From Streptomyces uncialis (GTDB lineage Bacteria > Actinomycetota > Actinomycetes > Streptomycetales > Streptomycetaceae): DNA of 64,000 bases. The position numbers and the translations under genes are program-made. How positions within the stretch are numbered: the first letter of the stretch is position 1; the number at the start of each line of letters is the position of its first letter. Positions 1 to 7,514 of this stretch are shown one piece after another. Location: contig NZ_CP109583.1 of NCBI RefSeq assembly GCF_036250755.1, positions 8,240,001 through 8,304,000 of the forward strand. Reading direction: 5' to 3'. Below the pieces are notes generated by a model. That model searched no databases. It was not told where the DNA came from and was given only the letters and a program-made list of their open reading frames with translations.

Positions 1-592
1 CGGCCTGCTGCTGCGGCACCATGAACCCGGCGGGGGACGCGTCCTGCTCGACGGCGCCGAGGTCGGCGCCCACACCCTCGGTTCGCTCCGCCGCCAGATC
101 GCCGTGGTCTCCCAGCACACGTACCTCTTCCACGACACCGTCGCCGGGAACCTGCGCCTCGCCCGCCCGGACGCCACCGACGGCGAACTGCGCGGCGCCG
201 CCCGCGCGGCGGGCGTCCACGACGAGATCCTCGCCCTGTCCGACGGCTACGCCACCGTGATCGGGGAACGCGGCTCGACCCTGTCCGGCGGGCAGCGTCA
301 GCGGCTCGCCCTCGCCCGCGCCCTGCTCGCCGACGCGCCGGTCCTCGTCCTCGACGAGGCCACCAGCGCCGTCGACGAACACCGTGAGGCCGGGATCGTC
401 CGCGAACTGTTGCGTGCCGCACGCGGCCGGACCTGTCTGGTCGTCGCCCACCGGCTCGCCTCCGTACGGCACGCCGACCGGATCGTGGTGCTCGACGGCG
501 ACGGCCGGGTCGAAGCCGTCGGGGACCACACCGCCCTGCTGGCCGCCGACGGGATGTACGCACGACTGGTCGAGGCGGGGGAAGCGGCATGA
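1..592 (+). CDS. ABC exporter half-transporter (C-terminal part, cut by window start)
   Basis: This is the end of a type I ABC exporter subunit, read in frame from base 2. Only the nucleotide-binding domain is visible: a Q-loop region (VVSQHTYLFHDT), the ABC signature LSGGQRQR, Walker B (VLVLDEATS) with the catalytic Glu, and the H-loop (VVAHR). The Walker A motif and the membrane domain lie upstream of the window. Its TGA overlaps the ATG of the next ABC gene (ATGA), so the two are translationally coupled and probably form a heterodimer. Both ATPase sites look intact in the visible motifs. The cargo cannot be read from the sequence; drug, lipid or peptide export are all possible. Confidence 0.93.
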   Translation, partial: GLLLRHHEPGGGRVLLDGAEVGAHTLGSLRRQIAVVSQHTYLFHDTVAGNLRLARPDATDGELRGAARAAGVHDEILALSDGYATVIGERGSTLSGGQRQRLALARALLADAPVLVLDEATSAVDEHREAGIVRELLRAARGRTCLVVAHRLASVRHADRIVVLDGDGRVEAVGDHTALLAADGMYARLVEAGEAA

Positions 593-2373
593 CCATGGAC
601 CACCGCACCACCGAACCCGGTGCCGCCCCCGGTCCCGGTTCTCCTGCGAGTCCCTCGCCGGAACGCGGTTCGCTGCGTGCCCTGTTGCCGGTGCTCGGCG
701 CCCATCGCTCCATGACCGTACGGACCTTCGTCGCCGCGCTTGCCGGACAGACCGCGCTCGCCGCCCTTGTGGTGCTCGCCGCGCACACCGTCGGCACGGC
801 CGTCATGACCCGCGCCGCGCCCGGCACCGGCACCGGCACCGTCCTCGCCCTTGTCGCGCTCGTCCTCGTCCGCGCGGCGACCACCTGGTGGGAGATGGAC
901 CTCTCCCACGACCTCGCCTACCGGGTGCTGGCCGAACTGCGCGTCCGGGTCTTCGACGGGCTCGCCCGCAGCGCGCCCCTGCGGATCGGTGGCCGCCGCA
1001 GCGGGGACCTGGCGTCCGCCGCGCTGGCCGACGTCGAGGCACTGGAGTTCTTCTACGCCCACGCCGTCGCCCAACTCCTCGCCACCACCGCCGTGTTCGG
1101 TGCCGGTACGGTGGTCCTCGCCGACCTCGAACCCTGGCTGCTGCCGGCGGTGCTGCCGATGGCCGCCGCGCTGATGCTGGGCCCCGTACTGGAAGGCCGC
1201 GACCGTGCCGCGCTCGGCGCGCGCACCCGGTCGGCGGCGGCGGAACTGTCGGCGCGGGCGGTCGAGACCGTCGACGGCCTGCCGGAACTGCTGGCGTTCG
1301 GCGCGTTCGACCGGCGCCGCGCGGACTTGCGCGGGTACGGGCGGCTGCTCGGTGCCGCCCAGCGTGCGGAGCAGACCCGGGAGGCACGGTCCGCGGCCGT
1401 CCGGGACATCCTGGTGGTGATCTCGCTGGTCGCCGTCGTCGCGGTGTCCGCGCACACGCTGGAAGGCGCGTGGGTCCCGGCGGCCGTGGCCCTCGCCCTC
1501 GGGGTGCTGGCACCCGTGGCCGACTCCGCCGCCGCGCTCGGCCAGGCCGCCTGTCTGCGTGCCGCCGCCGCCCGGGTGGGCGCGGCGGTCCGGGCGCCCC
1601 GGGGCGCGCCCGAACCCCGTTCGCCCCGGCCCGTCCCCGACGGTCCGCTGGGCTTCCGGCTCAGTGGCGTCCGCTTCGGGTACGGCGGCGGGCCCGTCCT
1701 CGACGGTCTCGACCTGCTCGTACGTCCCGGCGAGACGGTGGCGTTGGTCGGGGCGTCCGGTGCGGGCAAGTCGACCTGCGCGCATCTGCTGGCCCGCTTC
1801 TGGGACCCGGCCGACGGCCGGGTCGAACTGCTGGCCGGTGACGGCCGGAGCGTGGATCTGCGCCAGGTCGCCGAACCCGAGCTGCGGGCGACCGTGGCGG
1901 TCGTCGGCCAGGACGCCCCGCTGTTCCACGGCACCCTCCGCGAGAACCTGCGGCTGGGCACCCCGGCGGCCTCCGACGCGGACCTGGTCGCGGTCGCCGC
2001 GCTCACCGGTGTCGACCGGATCGCCGACGGACTCCCGCAGGGGTTCGCCACGATGCTCGGTGAACGCGGGTCGACCCTCTCCGGGGGTCAGCGCGCGCGG
2101 GTGGCGCTGGCGCGGGCGCTGATCGCGCGCCCCAGGGTGCTGGTGCTCGACGAGACCACCAGCAACCTCGACGGGCTCGGTGACGCCGAGCTGCTGGCCG
2201 CGCTGCCGGACTGCGCCACGCTGATCATCGCCCACCGCGCGGCGACGATCCGGCGGGCGGACCGGATCGCGGTGCTGGAGGACGGCCGTGTGGCCCAGGA
2301 GGGCACGTGGGCGGAACTCACCGCCGTGCCCGGTCCGTTCACCCGGGTGCTGGACCGGGAGCAGCGGGGTTGA
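589..2373 (+). CDS. ABC exporter: fused permease and ATP-binding protein
   Basis: A 594-residue type I exporter half-transporter. Residues about 40-330 form the membrane domain with hydrophobic helices, and residues about 350-590 the ATPase, with Walker A GASGAGKST, signature LSGGQRARV, Walker B VLVLDETTS and the switch His in AHRAA. It starts at an ATG overlapping the stop of the preceding half-transporter, with GGGGGAAG just upstream; an ATG two codons later is an alternative. The pair most likely works as a heterodimeric exporter. The gene ends in a repeat-rich stretch facing a convergent regulator gene. Substrate unknown; no peptidase or biosynthetic partner is visible downstream. Confidence 0.93.
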   Translation: MTMDHRTTEPGAAPGPGSPASPSPERGSLRALLPVLGAHRSMTVRTFVAALAGQTALAALVVLAAHTVGTAVMTRAAPGTGTGTVLALVALVLVRAATTWWEMDLSHDLAYRVLAELRVRVFDGLARSAPLRIGGRRSGDLASAALADVEALEFFYAHAVAQLLATTAVFGAGTVVLADLEPWLLPAVLPMAAALMLGPVLEGRDRAALGARTRSAAAELSARAVETVDGLPELLAFGAFDRRRADLRGYGRLLGAAQRAEQTREARSAAVRDILVVISLVAVVAVSAHTLEGAWVPAAVALALGVLAPVADSAAALGQAACLRAAAARVGAAVRAPRGAPEPRSPRPVPDGPLGFRLSGVRFGYGGGPVLDGLDLLVRPGETVALVGASGAGKSTCAHLLARFWDPADGRVELLAGDGRSVDLRQVAEPELRATVAVVGQDAPLFHGTLRENLRLGTPAASDADLVAVAALTGVDRIADGLPQGFATMLGERGSTLSGGQRARVALARALIARPRVLVLDETTSNLDGLGDAELLAALPDCATLIIAHRAATIRRADRIAVLEDGRVAQEGTWAELTAVPGPFTRVLDREQRG

Positions 2374-2399
2374 GCCGCTTGGGCTTCCGGGGTTCGTCC

Positions 2400-2580
2400 G
2401 GGTGGGCGTGGTTGTTGCTGTGCCGTCGCTCGGTGGTTCTGCGCGGTTCCCCGCGGGTCGCCTTCGCTCGGGCTTGCGAGGTCTGTCCGGCTGGGCGCAC
2501 TTGGTCTTGTGCTGTCGCTCGTGGGTTGTGCGCAGTTCCCCGCGCCCCTTCGGGGCGCCCCTGCGGGTTCCCCGTCGGCC
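2400..2580. repeat. GC-rich dispersed repeat at a convergent gene end
   Basis: The gap between the convergent ABC exporter and XRE genes holds two diverged copies of an element whose core reads TGCGCRGTTCCCCGCG (near 2438 and 2529, about 90 bp apart). Related elements are seen near 34.7, 48.9 and 51.9 kb. The apparent open frames here on both strands are made of the repeat and are not counted as genes. Confidence 0.7.
2542..2558. terminator. Short GC hairpin between convergent genes
   Basis: GCGCCCC-TTC-GGGGCGC is a perfect 7-bp stem with a 3-nt loop, inside the repeat and between the stops of two convergent genes. It has no U-tract, which is normal for Streptomyces terminators. Confidence 0.45.
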
Positions 2581-2600
2581 CCGGGGGCACGGCCGGACGG

Positions 2601-3185
2601 TCAGCGCGAGCCGCTCCACGCGGCGGGGACGAACGTCCACAGCACCTCGGCGGGACCCTCGCCCGCGTTGCGCCAGTTGTGGGGCTCGCGGCCGGAGAAG
2701 GTGAGGGTGTCGCCCGCGGCCAGCCGTTCCGCGCGGCCCGTGAAGAGCACCTCGACCTCGCCGCTGATGACGTGCAGGACCTCGGCGTCGCAGTTGATCG
2801 TGTAGAGCTGGTCGCCGCCGTGCGCGCCCGGCTCCAGCCGGGACCGCAGCACCTGCACCTTGGACTGCGCGCGGGGGGTGACCATCCGGTCCAGGACCCC
2901 GTGCCCGCCCATGTTGATGTGCGGCGCGTCGGCCAGCCGGACGACCTCGGTGTCGGCGTCCTCGAAGAGCGAGCCGACGGGCAGTGACAGGACCTGGCAC
3001 AGGGTGACCAGGGTGTTGACGCTCGGGGAGGTCTCGTCGCGTTCGACGCGGCTGAGGAAACCCCTGGTCAGCTGGGCCGCGGCGGCCACCTGCTCGATGG
3101 TCAGCCCCTGGTCCTTGCGGCAGGCGCGCAGCCGCGCGCCGACGCGGACCGGATCGGCCGACGGCGTCGGGTGCAGCGCTTTCAT
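2601..3185 (-). CDS. XRE-family regulator with C-terminal cupin domain
   Basis: A 194-residue regulator: a helix-turn-helix XRE domain at about residues 14-70 (VGARLRACRKDQGLTIEQVA, then TRGFLSRVERDETSPSVNTL) followed by a small cupin barrel (about 105-190), the usual HTH-cupin layout where the barrel senses a small ligand. The ATG at 3185 is preferred because GAGGA lies about six bases upstream; an ATG ten codons earlier is possible. It is divergent from the NCS1 permease operon and is the obvious candidate regulator of that operon, probably through the inverted repeat at 3265-3305. Ligand not inferable. Confidence 0.9.
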   Translation of the reverse strand: MKALHPTPSADPVRVGARLRACRKDQGLTIEQVAAAAQLTRGFLSRVERDETSPSVNTLVTLCQVLSLPVGSLFEDADTEVVRLADAPHINMGGHGVLDRMVTPRAQSKVQVLRSRLEPGAHGGDQLYTINCDAEVLHVISGEVEVLFTGRAERLAAGDTLTFSGREPHNWRNAGEGPAEVLWTFVPAAWSGSR

Positions 3186-3264
3186 GGCAGTCCTCGGATA
3201 GCTCGATCGGCCCACTGACGACGCTTGACAGGGTGATGACCCGGAGCCAGACTACCCGGAATGC

Positions 3265-3305
3265 AAGTTGCCTAATAAGCATTCTTTGTTGTGTATAGGT
3301 AACTT
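3265..3305. promoter_or_regulatory. Inverted repeat in XRE/permease divergent region
   Basis: AAGTTGCCTA (3265-3274) and TAGGTAACTT (3296-3305) are complementary at nine of ten positions with a 21-base spacer. The stretch is much more AT-rich than its surroundings (CCTAATAAGC, TTGTTGTGTATAGG) and lies between divergent genes, so it most likely carries both promoters and the operator of the HTH-cupin regulator. No experimental support; called from position and symmetry. Confidence 0.5.
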
Positions 3306-3330
3306 CTCGTGCACCAGATCCGAGGTTCCG

Positions 3331-3546
3331 ATGAACGCCGTCGAACCCCCGCTCGGCCCCCCGGACACCGGCGACGTCCCCCCTCGCGCCGGAGTCCCCG
3401 CCTCATCGCGCCCCACGCGCCCGCAGGTCGCCCCGCGCGTCCTCGTGGTCGCGGTGGCCCCACCGGCGTACGAAGGTCTCCGCACATCTCTCCCCCGACA
3501 CGGCTCCCGCGGGACGACCGGCCGGTACCGCCACCACCACGGATAG
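3331..3546 (+). CDS. Possible small leader ORF (71 aa) ahead of the permease
   Basis: I do not recognise this protein. The frame starts at ATG 3331 with GAGG five bases upstream and stops only ten bases before the permease ATG, with the permease ribosome site (AGGACG) just after its stop. Codon third positions are largely G/C. The protein is rich in Pro, Arg and Gly and ends RYRHHHG, with no membrane segment or known motif. It could be a leader ORF that couples translation to the permease, or just untranslated leader sequence of about 250 bases. Low confidence. Confidence 0.3.
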   Translation: MNAVEPPLGPPDTGDVPPRAGVPASSRPTRPQVAPRVLVVAVAPPAYEGLRTSLPRHGSRGTTGRYRHHHG

Positions 3547-3556
3547 GACGACGACG

Positions 3557-5005
3557 ATGTCTACCCCAGAGACCGCGACCAGTCGCGAAGGAGCGATCGA
3601 GCAGCACTCGATCGACTACGTCCCCAGCTCCGAGCGGCACGGCAAGGTGTGGCACCAGGGGCCGTTCTGGTTCACCGGCAACTTCGTGCTCCCCACGATG
3701 GTCGCCGGATTCGTCGGCGCCTCCATGGGACTCAGCGTCTGGTACAGCGTGCTGGCCATCGTGCTCGGCGTCGGCGTCGGCACCTTCTTCATGGCCTTCC
3801 ACGCCAACCAGGGGCCCCGGATGGGTCTGCCGCAGATGATCCAGTCGCGCGCGCAGTTCGGCAGCCGCGGCTCCACCGTGCCGTTCGCCGCGACGGTCTT
3901 CGTCTACGTCGGCTTCCTCGTCTTCGACACCGTCCTCGCCGAACAGGGCCTCGGGCTGATCTTCCCGGACGGCAAGCTCTTCTGGTACCCGGTGCTGATC
4001 GCGGTCTCCATCGTCATCGCCGTCGTCGGCCATGACCTGCTGCACTTCGTGCAGCGCTGGCTGACGTATCTGCTGATCGTGGTGTTCGCCGTCCTCACCG
4101 TGGTCGCCATCGTGCACTTCTCCGGCAACCCGATCCCCGCGGGCGCCCCCGCCGCCACCGCGGGCTGGGACTCCACGGCGTTCCTCGTGCAGTTCTCCCT
4201 CGCCGCCGGATACAACATCAGCTACTCGGTGTACGTCTCCGACTACACCCGCTACCTCCCGCGCAACGCCCCCGCCCGCAAGCTGATCACCGCCGTCTAC
4301 ACGGGCGCCGCGTTCTCCGCCGTGTGGCTGATGTCGCTGGGCGCGATCCTCGCCAGCTACCTGCCCGACCCGGACCCGATCCTGGCCCTGCGCGAGGTCG
4401 GCGACCTGCTGTTCCCCGGCTTCGGACTGATCGTCGTCCTCGCCTCGGTGCTCGCCCTGATCTCCATCATGGGCGTCAACGCGTACGGCGCCATGCTCAC
4501 CGGCGCCAGTGCCCTCGACGGCTTCCGCAAGGTCCGTCCGACCGTCCGGCTCCGGGTCGTCGGGCTGATCGTGGTGGGTGTGATCTCGCTCGTCGTCGCG
4601 CTGCTCATCCCCGACGACTACATCGGCAGCTTCAACAACTTCGTGCTGATGATGCTGTACTTCCTGGTGCCGTGGACCGCGGTCAACCTCGTCGACTTCT
4701 ACTTCGTGCGCCGCGGCCAGTACGCCATCGCCGAGATCCTCAAGCCGGACGGCATGTACGGCCGCTGGGCCTGGCGCGGGGTCACCGCCTACCTGGTCGG
4801 CTTCGTCGCGATGATCCCGTTCTTCTCCACCACCTTCTACGTCGGACCGGTCGCGGACGCCCTCGGCGGCGCCGACTTCTCGTTCGTCGTCGGCCTGACC
4901 GTGTCCGGGCTGCTCTACCTGTACCTCTCCCGTAACCTCGACCGCGGCGCCGAGGCCGAGGCCCGCGCCGCGAGCGAGGCCGAACTGGAAGGAACCCCGC
5001 GATGA
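3557..5005 (+). CDS. NCS1-family purine/cytosine/allantoin-type permease
   Basis: A 482-residue integral membrane protein with about 12 hydrophobic segments. The N-terminal stretch (FWFTGNFVLPTMVAGFVGAS) and MNxxG-like region (GVNAYGAMLTGAS, near residue 310) fit the NCS1 nucleobase:cation symporters, which import cytosine, purines, uracil, thiamine precursors, hydantoins or allantoin. The start ATG has AGGACG upstream. Its stop overlaps the ATG of an amidase-like hydrolase (ATGA), and a nitrilase follows, so the imported compound is probably broken down by these enzymes. Regulation is probably by the divergent HTH-cupin protein. The exact substrate cannot be assigned. Confidence 0.88.
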   Translation: MSTPETATSREGAIEQHSIDYVPSSERHGKVWHQGPFWFTGNFVLPTMVAGFVGASMGLSVWYSVLAIVLGVGVGTFFMAFHANQGPRMGLPQMIQSRAQFGSRGSTVPFAATVFVYVGFLVFDTVLAEQGLGLIFPDGKLFWYPVLIAVSIVIAVVGHDLLHFVQRWLTYLLIVVFAVLTVVAIVHFSGNPIPAGAPAATAGWDSTAFLVQFSLAAGYNISYSVYVSDYTRYLPRNAPARKLITAVYTGAAFSAVWLMSLGAILASYLPDPDPILALREVGDLLFPGFGLIVVLASVLALISIMGVNAYGAMLTGASALDGFRKVRPTVRLRVVGLIVVGVISLVVALLIPDDYIGSFNNFVLMMLYFLVPWTAVNLVDFYFVRRGQYAIAEILKPDGMYGRWAWRGVTAYLVGFVAMIPFFSTTFYVGPVADALGGADFSFVVGLTVSGLLYLYLSRNLDRGAEAEARAASEAELEGTPR

Positions 5006-5877
5006 CCCCGACGGCACCCGTCGGCACCCCCTCCGGGCCCCGGCCCGTCACGGTCGCCTGCTGCCAGCTCGCCCTCCAGGTCGGCCGCGTCGAGGAGAAC
5101 CGCGCGCGTATCCGCGCCGCCGTCGAGGACGCCGCCGCCCAGGGCGCCGGCATCGTCGTCCTGCCGGAGCTGGCGAACTGCGGCTACGTCTTCGAGGACG
5201 CCGCCGAGCTCCACGCCCTCGCCGAACCTCTCGACGGCCCCACCGTCCGGGAGTGGACCGAGCTCGCCGCCCGGCTCCGGCTCGTGATCGCCGGCGGCTT
5301 CGCCGAACGCGGCGACGACGGCCGCACCTACAACTCGGCCGTCCTCGTCGACGAGACCGGGCCGCGCGCCGCGTACCGCAAGGCCCATCTGTGGAACGGT
5401 GAGAAGACCTGGGGCTTCACCCCCGGCTCACAGCGCCCCCCGGTGGTCGACACCCGGCACGGCCGGATCGGGCTCATGGTCTGCTACGACCTCGAATTCC
5501 CCGAATGGGTACGGCTCGCCGCCCTCGACGGCGCCGATCTGCTGTGCGGCCCGGTCAACTGGCCGCTGTACCCGCGCCCCGAGGGCGAACGCCCCGGCGA
5601 GATCGTCCGCGTCCAGGCCGACGCCGCCGTCAACCGTATGTTCGTCGCGGTCGCCGACCGTGTCGGCACCGAACGCGGCCAGGACTGGCTCGGCGGCAGC
5701 ACCGTCGTCGACGCCGACGGCTACCCGGTGACCGCGTCGCGGCTGGGCGAGGAGGCGATCCTGACCGCGACGGTCGACCTCGCCCAGGCCCGCGACAAGT
5801 CCATCAGCGAACACAACGACGTCCACCAGGACCGCCGTCCCACGCTGTACGCCCACCCCGGATCGGACCCGTCATGA
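5002..5877 (+). CDS. Carbon-nitrogen hydrolase (amidase/ureidase type)
   Basis: A 291-residue nitrilase-superfamily enzyme. The catalytic triad is complete: Glu56 (VVLPELANCGY), Lys127 (YRKAHLW) and Cys161 (LMVCYDLEFPE). The motifs resemble the aliphatic amidase / N-carbamoyl-amine hydrolase branches rather than true nitrilases, so it likely hydrolyses an amide or carbamoyl nitrogen in the cytoplasm, releasing ammonia. It overlaps the permease by four bases upstream and the nitrilase gene by four bases downstream, giving a tightly coupled three-gene operon. One idea is that it completes hydrolysis of an amide made from, or imported with, the nitrile handled by the next enzyme. Confidence 0.88.
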   Translation: MTPTAPVGTPSGPRPVTVACCQLALQVGRVEENRARIRAAVEDAAAQGAGIVVLPELANCGYVFEDAAELHALAEPLDGPTVREWTELAARLRLVIAGGFAERGDDGRTYNSAVLVDETGPRAAYRKAHLWNGEKTWGFTPGSQRPPVVDTRHGRIGLMVCYDLEFPEWVRLAALDGADLLCGPVNWPLYPRPEGERPGEIVRVQADAAVNRMFVAVADRVGTERGQDWLGGSTVVDADGYPVTASRLGEEAILTATVDLAQARDKSISEHNDVHQDRRPTLYAHPGSDPS

Positions 5878-6842
5878 CCCGGACGACCGTCACCATCGTC
5901 CAGCAGCCCCCCGCCCTCCTCGATCTCGCGGAGTCCCTGCGCCGCGCCGTCGTCCACATCGGGGACGCCGCGCGCTCCGGGGCGTCCCTGGTGGTCTTCC
6001 CGGAGACCTGGCTCACCTGCTACCCGGCCTGGGTGTTCGGCCTCGCCGGATGGCGGGACGCCGAGGCCCGCCACTGGCACGCGCGGCTGCTGGAACAGAG
6101 CCCGGTCCTCGACCACGAGGGCGGCGACGAGGACGACCTCGCCCCGGTCCGCGCCGCCGCGCGTGAGCACGGGGTCACCGTGGTCCTCGGGCTGAACGAG
6201 CGCCCCACCCGCACCAGCGGCTCGCTCTACAACTCGCTGCTCGTCCTCGGCCCCGACGGCCGGACCCTGAACCTGCACCGCAAGGTGTCGCCCACCCACA
6301 CCGAACGCATCGTCTGGGGTGCGGGCGACGGCGCCGGACTGCGGGTCGTCGACACCCCCGCCGGGCGGCTCGGCGGGCTCATCTGCTGGGAGCACTTCAA
6401 CCCGCTCGCCCGGCACGCGCTGCACGCGCAGGACGAGGAGCTTCATGTCGCGCTCTGGCCCGACATGCCTGAGAGCCACACCATCGCGGCCCGGTCCTAC
6501 GCGCTGGAGGGCCGCTGCCATGTCGTGTCCGCCGGACAGTTCCTCACCACCGACGACCTCCCGGCGGATCTGCGTGACGCGTTCCGGGCGGGTGTCGGTC
6601 CGGACGCCCCCGAGCAGGGGGTGCTCTTCGACGGCGGCTCCAGCATCGCCGGACCGGACGGGACCTGGATCGTGCCGCCCGTCCACGGCGAGGCCCGGCT
6701 GATCACCACGACCCTCGACACCGGCAGCCGCTACGGCGAGGCCCTCGACCTGGACGTCGCCGGACACTACGCCCGCCCCGACATCTTCCGCCTCTCCGTC
6801 GACCGCCGCCGCCGCGGCACGGGCGTCGACTTCACGGAGTGA
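5874..6842 (+). CDS. Nitrilase (nitrile to carboxylic acid and ammonia)
   Basis: A 322-residue enzyme with the features of genuine nitrilases (EC 3.5.5.1): Glu44 in VVFPETW, Lys137 in HRKVSPTHTER followed by WGAGDG, and Cys171 in LICWEHFNPLAR. The RK..PT..ER..WG.GDG block separates true nitrilases from amidases of the same fold. The start is the ATG overlapping the previous stop; longer readings would run into the previous gene. It ends the permease-amidase-nitrilase operon. Substrate (aliphatic, aromatic or arylaceto-nitrile) is unresolved. Confidence 0.9.
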   Translation: MTRTTVTIVQQPPALLDLAESLRRAVVHIGDAARSGASLVVFPETWLTCYPAWVFGLAGWRDAEARHWHARLLEQSPVLDHEGGDEDDLAPVRAAAREHGVTVVLGLNERPTRTSGSLYNSLLVLGPDGRTLNLHRKVSPTHTERIVWGAGDGAGLRVVDTPAGRLGGLICWEHFNPLARHALHAQDEELHVALWPDMPESHTIAARSYALEGRCHVVSAGQFLTTDDLPADLRDAFRAGVGPDAPEQGVLFDGGSSIAGPDGTWIVPPVHGEARLITTTLDTGSRYGEALDLDVAGHYARPDIFRLSVDRRRRGTGVDFTE

Positions 6843-6939
6843 CCGCCCGGCCCGGTGCCTCCCCGGCCGAAGAGCCCGGTGAACGCGCCTCATCGGCCGG
6901 GTAGCCTGGAAGGACGATCTTCCCGGCGAGGAGGCACCT

Positions 6940-7419
6940 GTGGTGGAGGACGCCGACCTGCCGCATCTGCGGCGTTGTGTGGAACTGGCGACCGAGGCAC
7001 TGGAGGCGGGCGACGAGCCCTTCGGCTCCGTCCTCGTCGCGGGCGGCGGCGCCGTCCTCTTCGAGGATCACAACCGGGTCGCCTCCGGGGACCGAACCCG
7101 TCATCCGGAGTTCGAACTGGCCCGCTGGGCCGCGGCGCGTCTGCGTCCGGAGGACCGCGCGGCGGCCACGGTCTACACCTCCGGCGAGCACTGTCCGATG
7201 TGCGCGGCGGCCCATGGCTGGGTCGGCCTCGGCCGTATCGTCTACATCTGTTCCTCGGCGCAACTGGCGGGCTGGCTCGCCGAGTGGGGTGTGCCGCCCG
7301 CCCCTGTCAGCGCCCTGCCGATCCGGGACGTCGTGCCCGGTGCGCGGGTGGAGGGTCCGGTACCGGCCCTGGTGGACCAGGTCCGGGCCCTGCACCACCG
7401 CTTCCACGGAGCGCCCTGA
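6940..7419 (+). CDS. Cytidine/guanine-type zinc deaminase
   Basis: A 159-residue CMP/dCMP-deaminase-fold protein. The zinc site reads H55-P-E57 (in place of the common HAE) and C85-P-M-C88 (SGEHCPMCAAA), so the proton-shuttling Glu and three zinc ligands are all present. It begins at GTG 6940 with GAGGAGG at 6928-6934, ideal spacing. Size and motifs fit nucleoside/guanine deaminases; the target base is unclear. It lies about 97 bases after the nitrilase, on the same strand, and may belong to the same nitrogen-salvage locus, removing an exocyclic amine as ammonia. Its end faces the aldehyde dehydrogenase gene. Confidence 0.85.
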   Translation: MVEDADLPHLRRCVELATEALEAGDEPFGSVLVAGGGAVLFEDHNRVASGDRTRHPEFELARWAAARLRPEDRAAATVYTSGEHCPMCAAAHGWVGLGRIVYICSSAQLAGWLAEWGVPPAPVSALPIRDVVPGARVEGPVPALVDQVRALHHRFHGAP

Positions 7420-7514
7420 CGCGGCGGGCCCCGGGTGCTTCCGCCCGGCCCCACTCGTCCCGGTGCGCGCACCCACCGAGTACCCGCACCGGCTCACCTA
7501 CAGGCCGGCCCGGG

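Noticed and set aside
2307..2987. Open frames over the repeat region after the ABC exporter
   Set aside because: They consist of the GC-rich repeat and of antisense of the XRE gene, with no domain.
298..3282. Very long minus-strand open frame (994 codons) at the left end
   Set aside because: It is the antisense of two ABC exporter genes plus the repeat region; the plus-strand frames have all ABC motifs and this one has none.
3272..5017. 581-codon minus-strand frame rich in Asp, Glu, Gly, His
   Set aside because: It is the shadow of the NCS1 permease gene; the biased composition is a typical antisense artefact of high-GC coding DNA.
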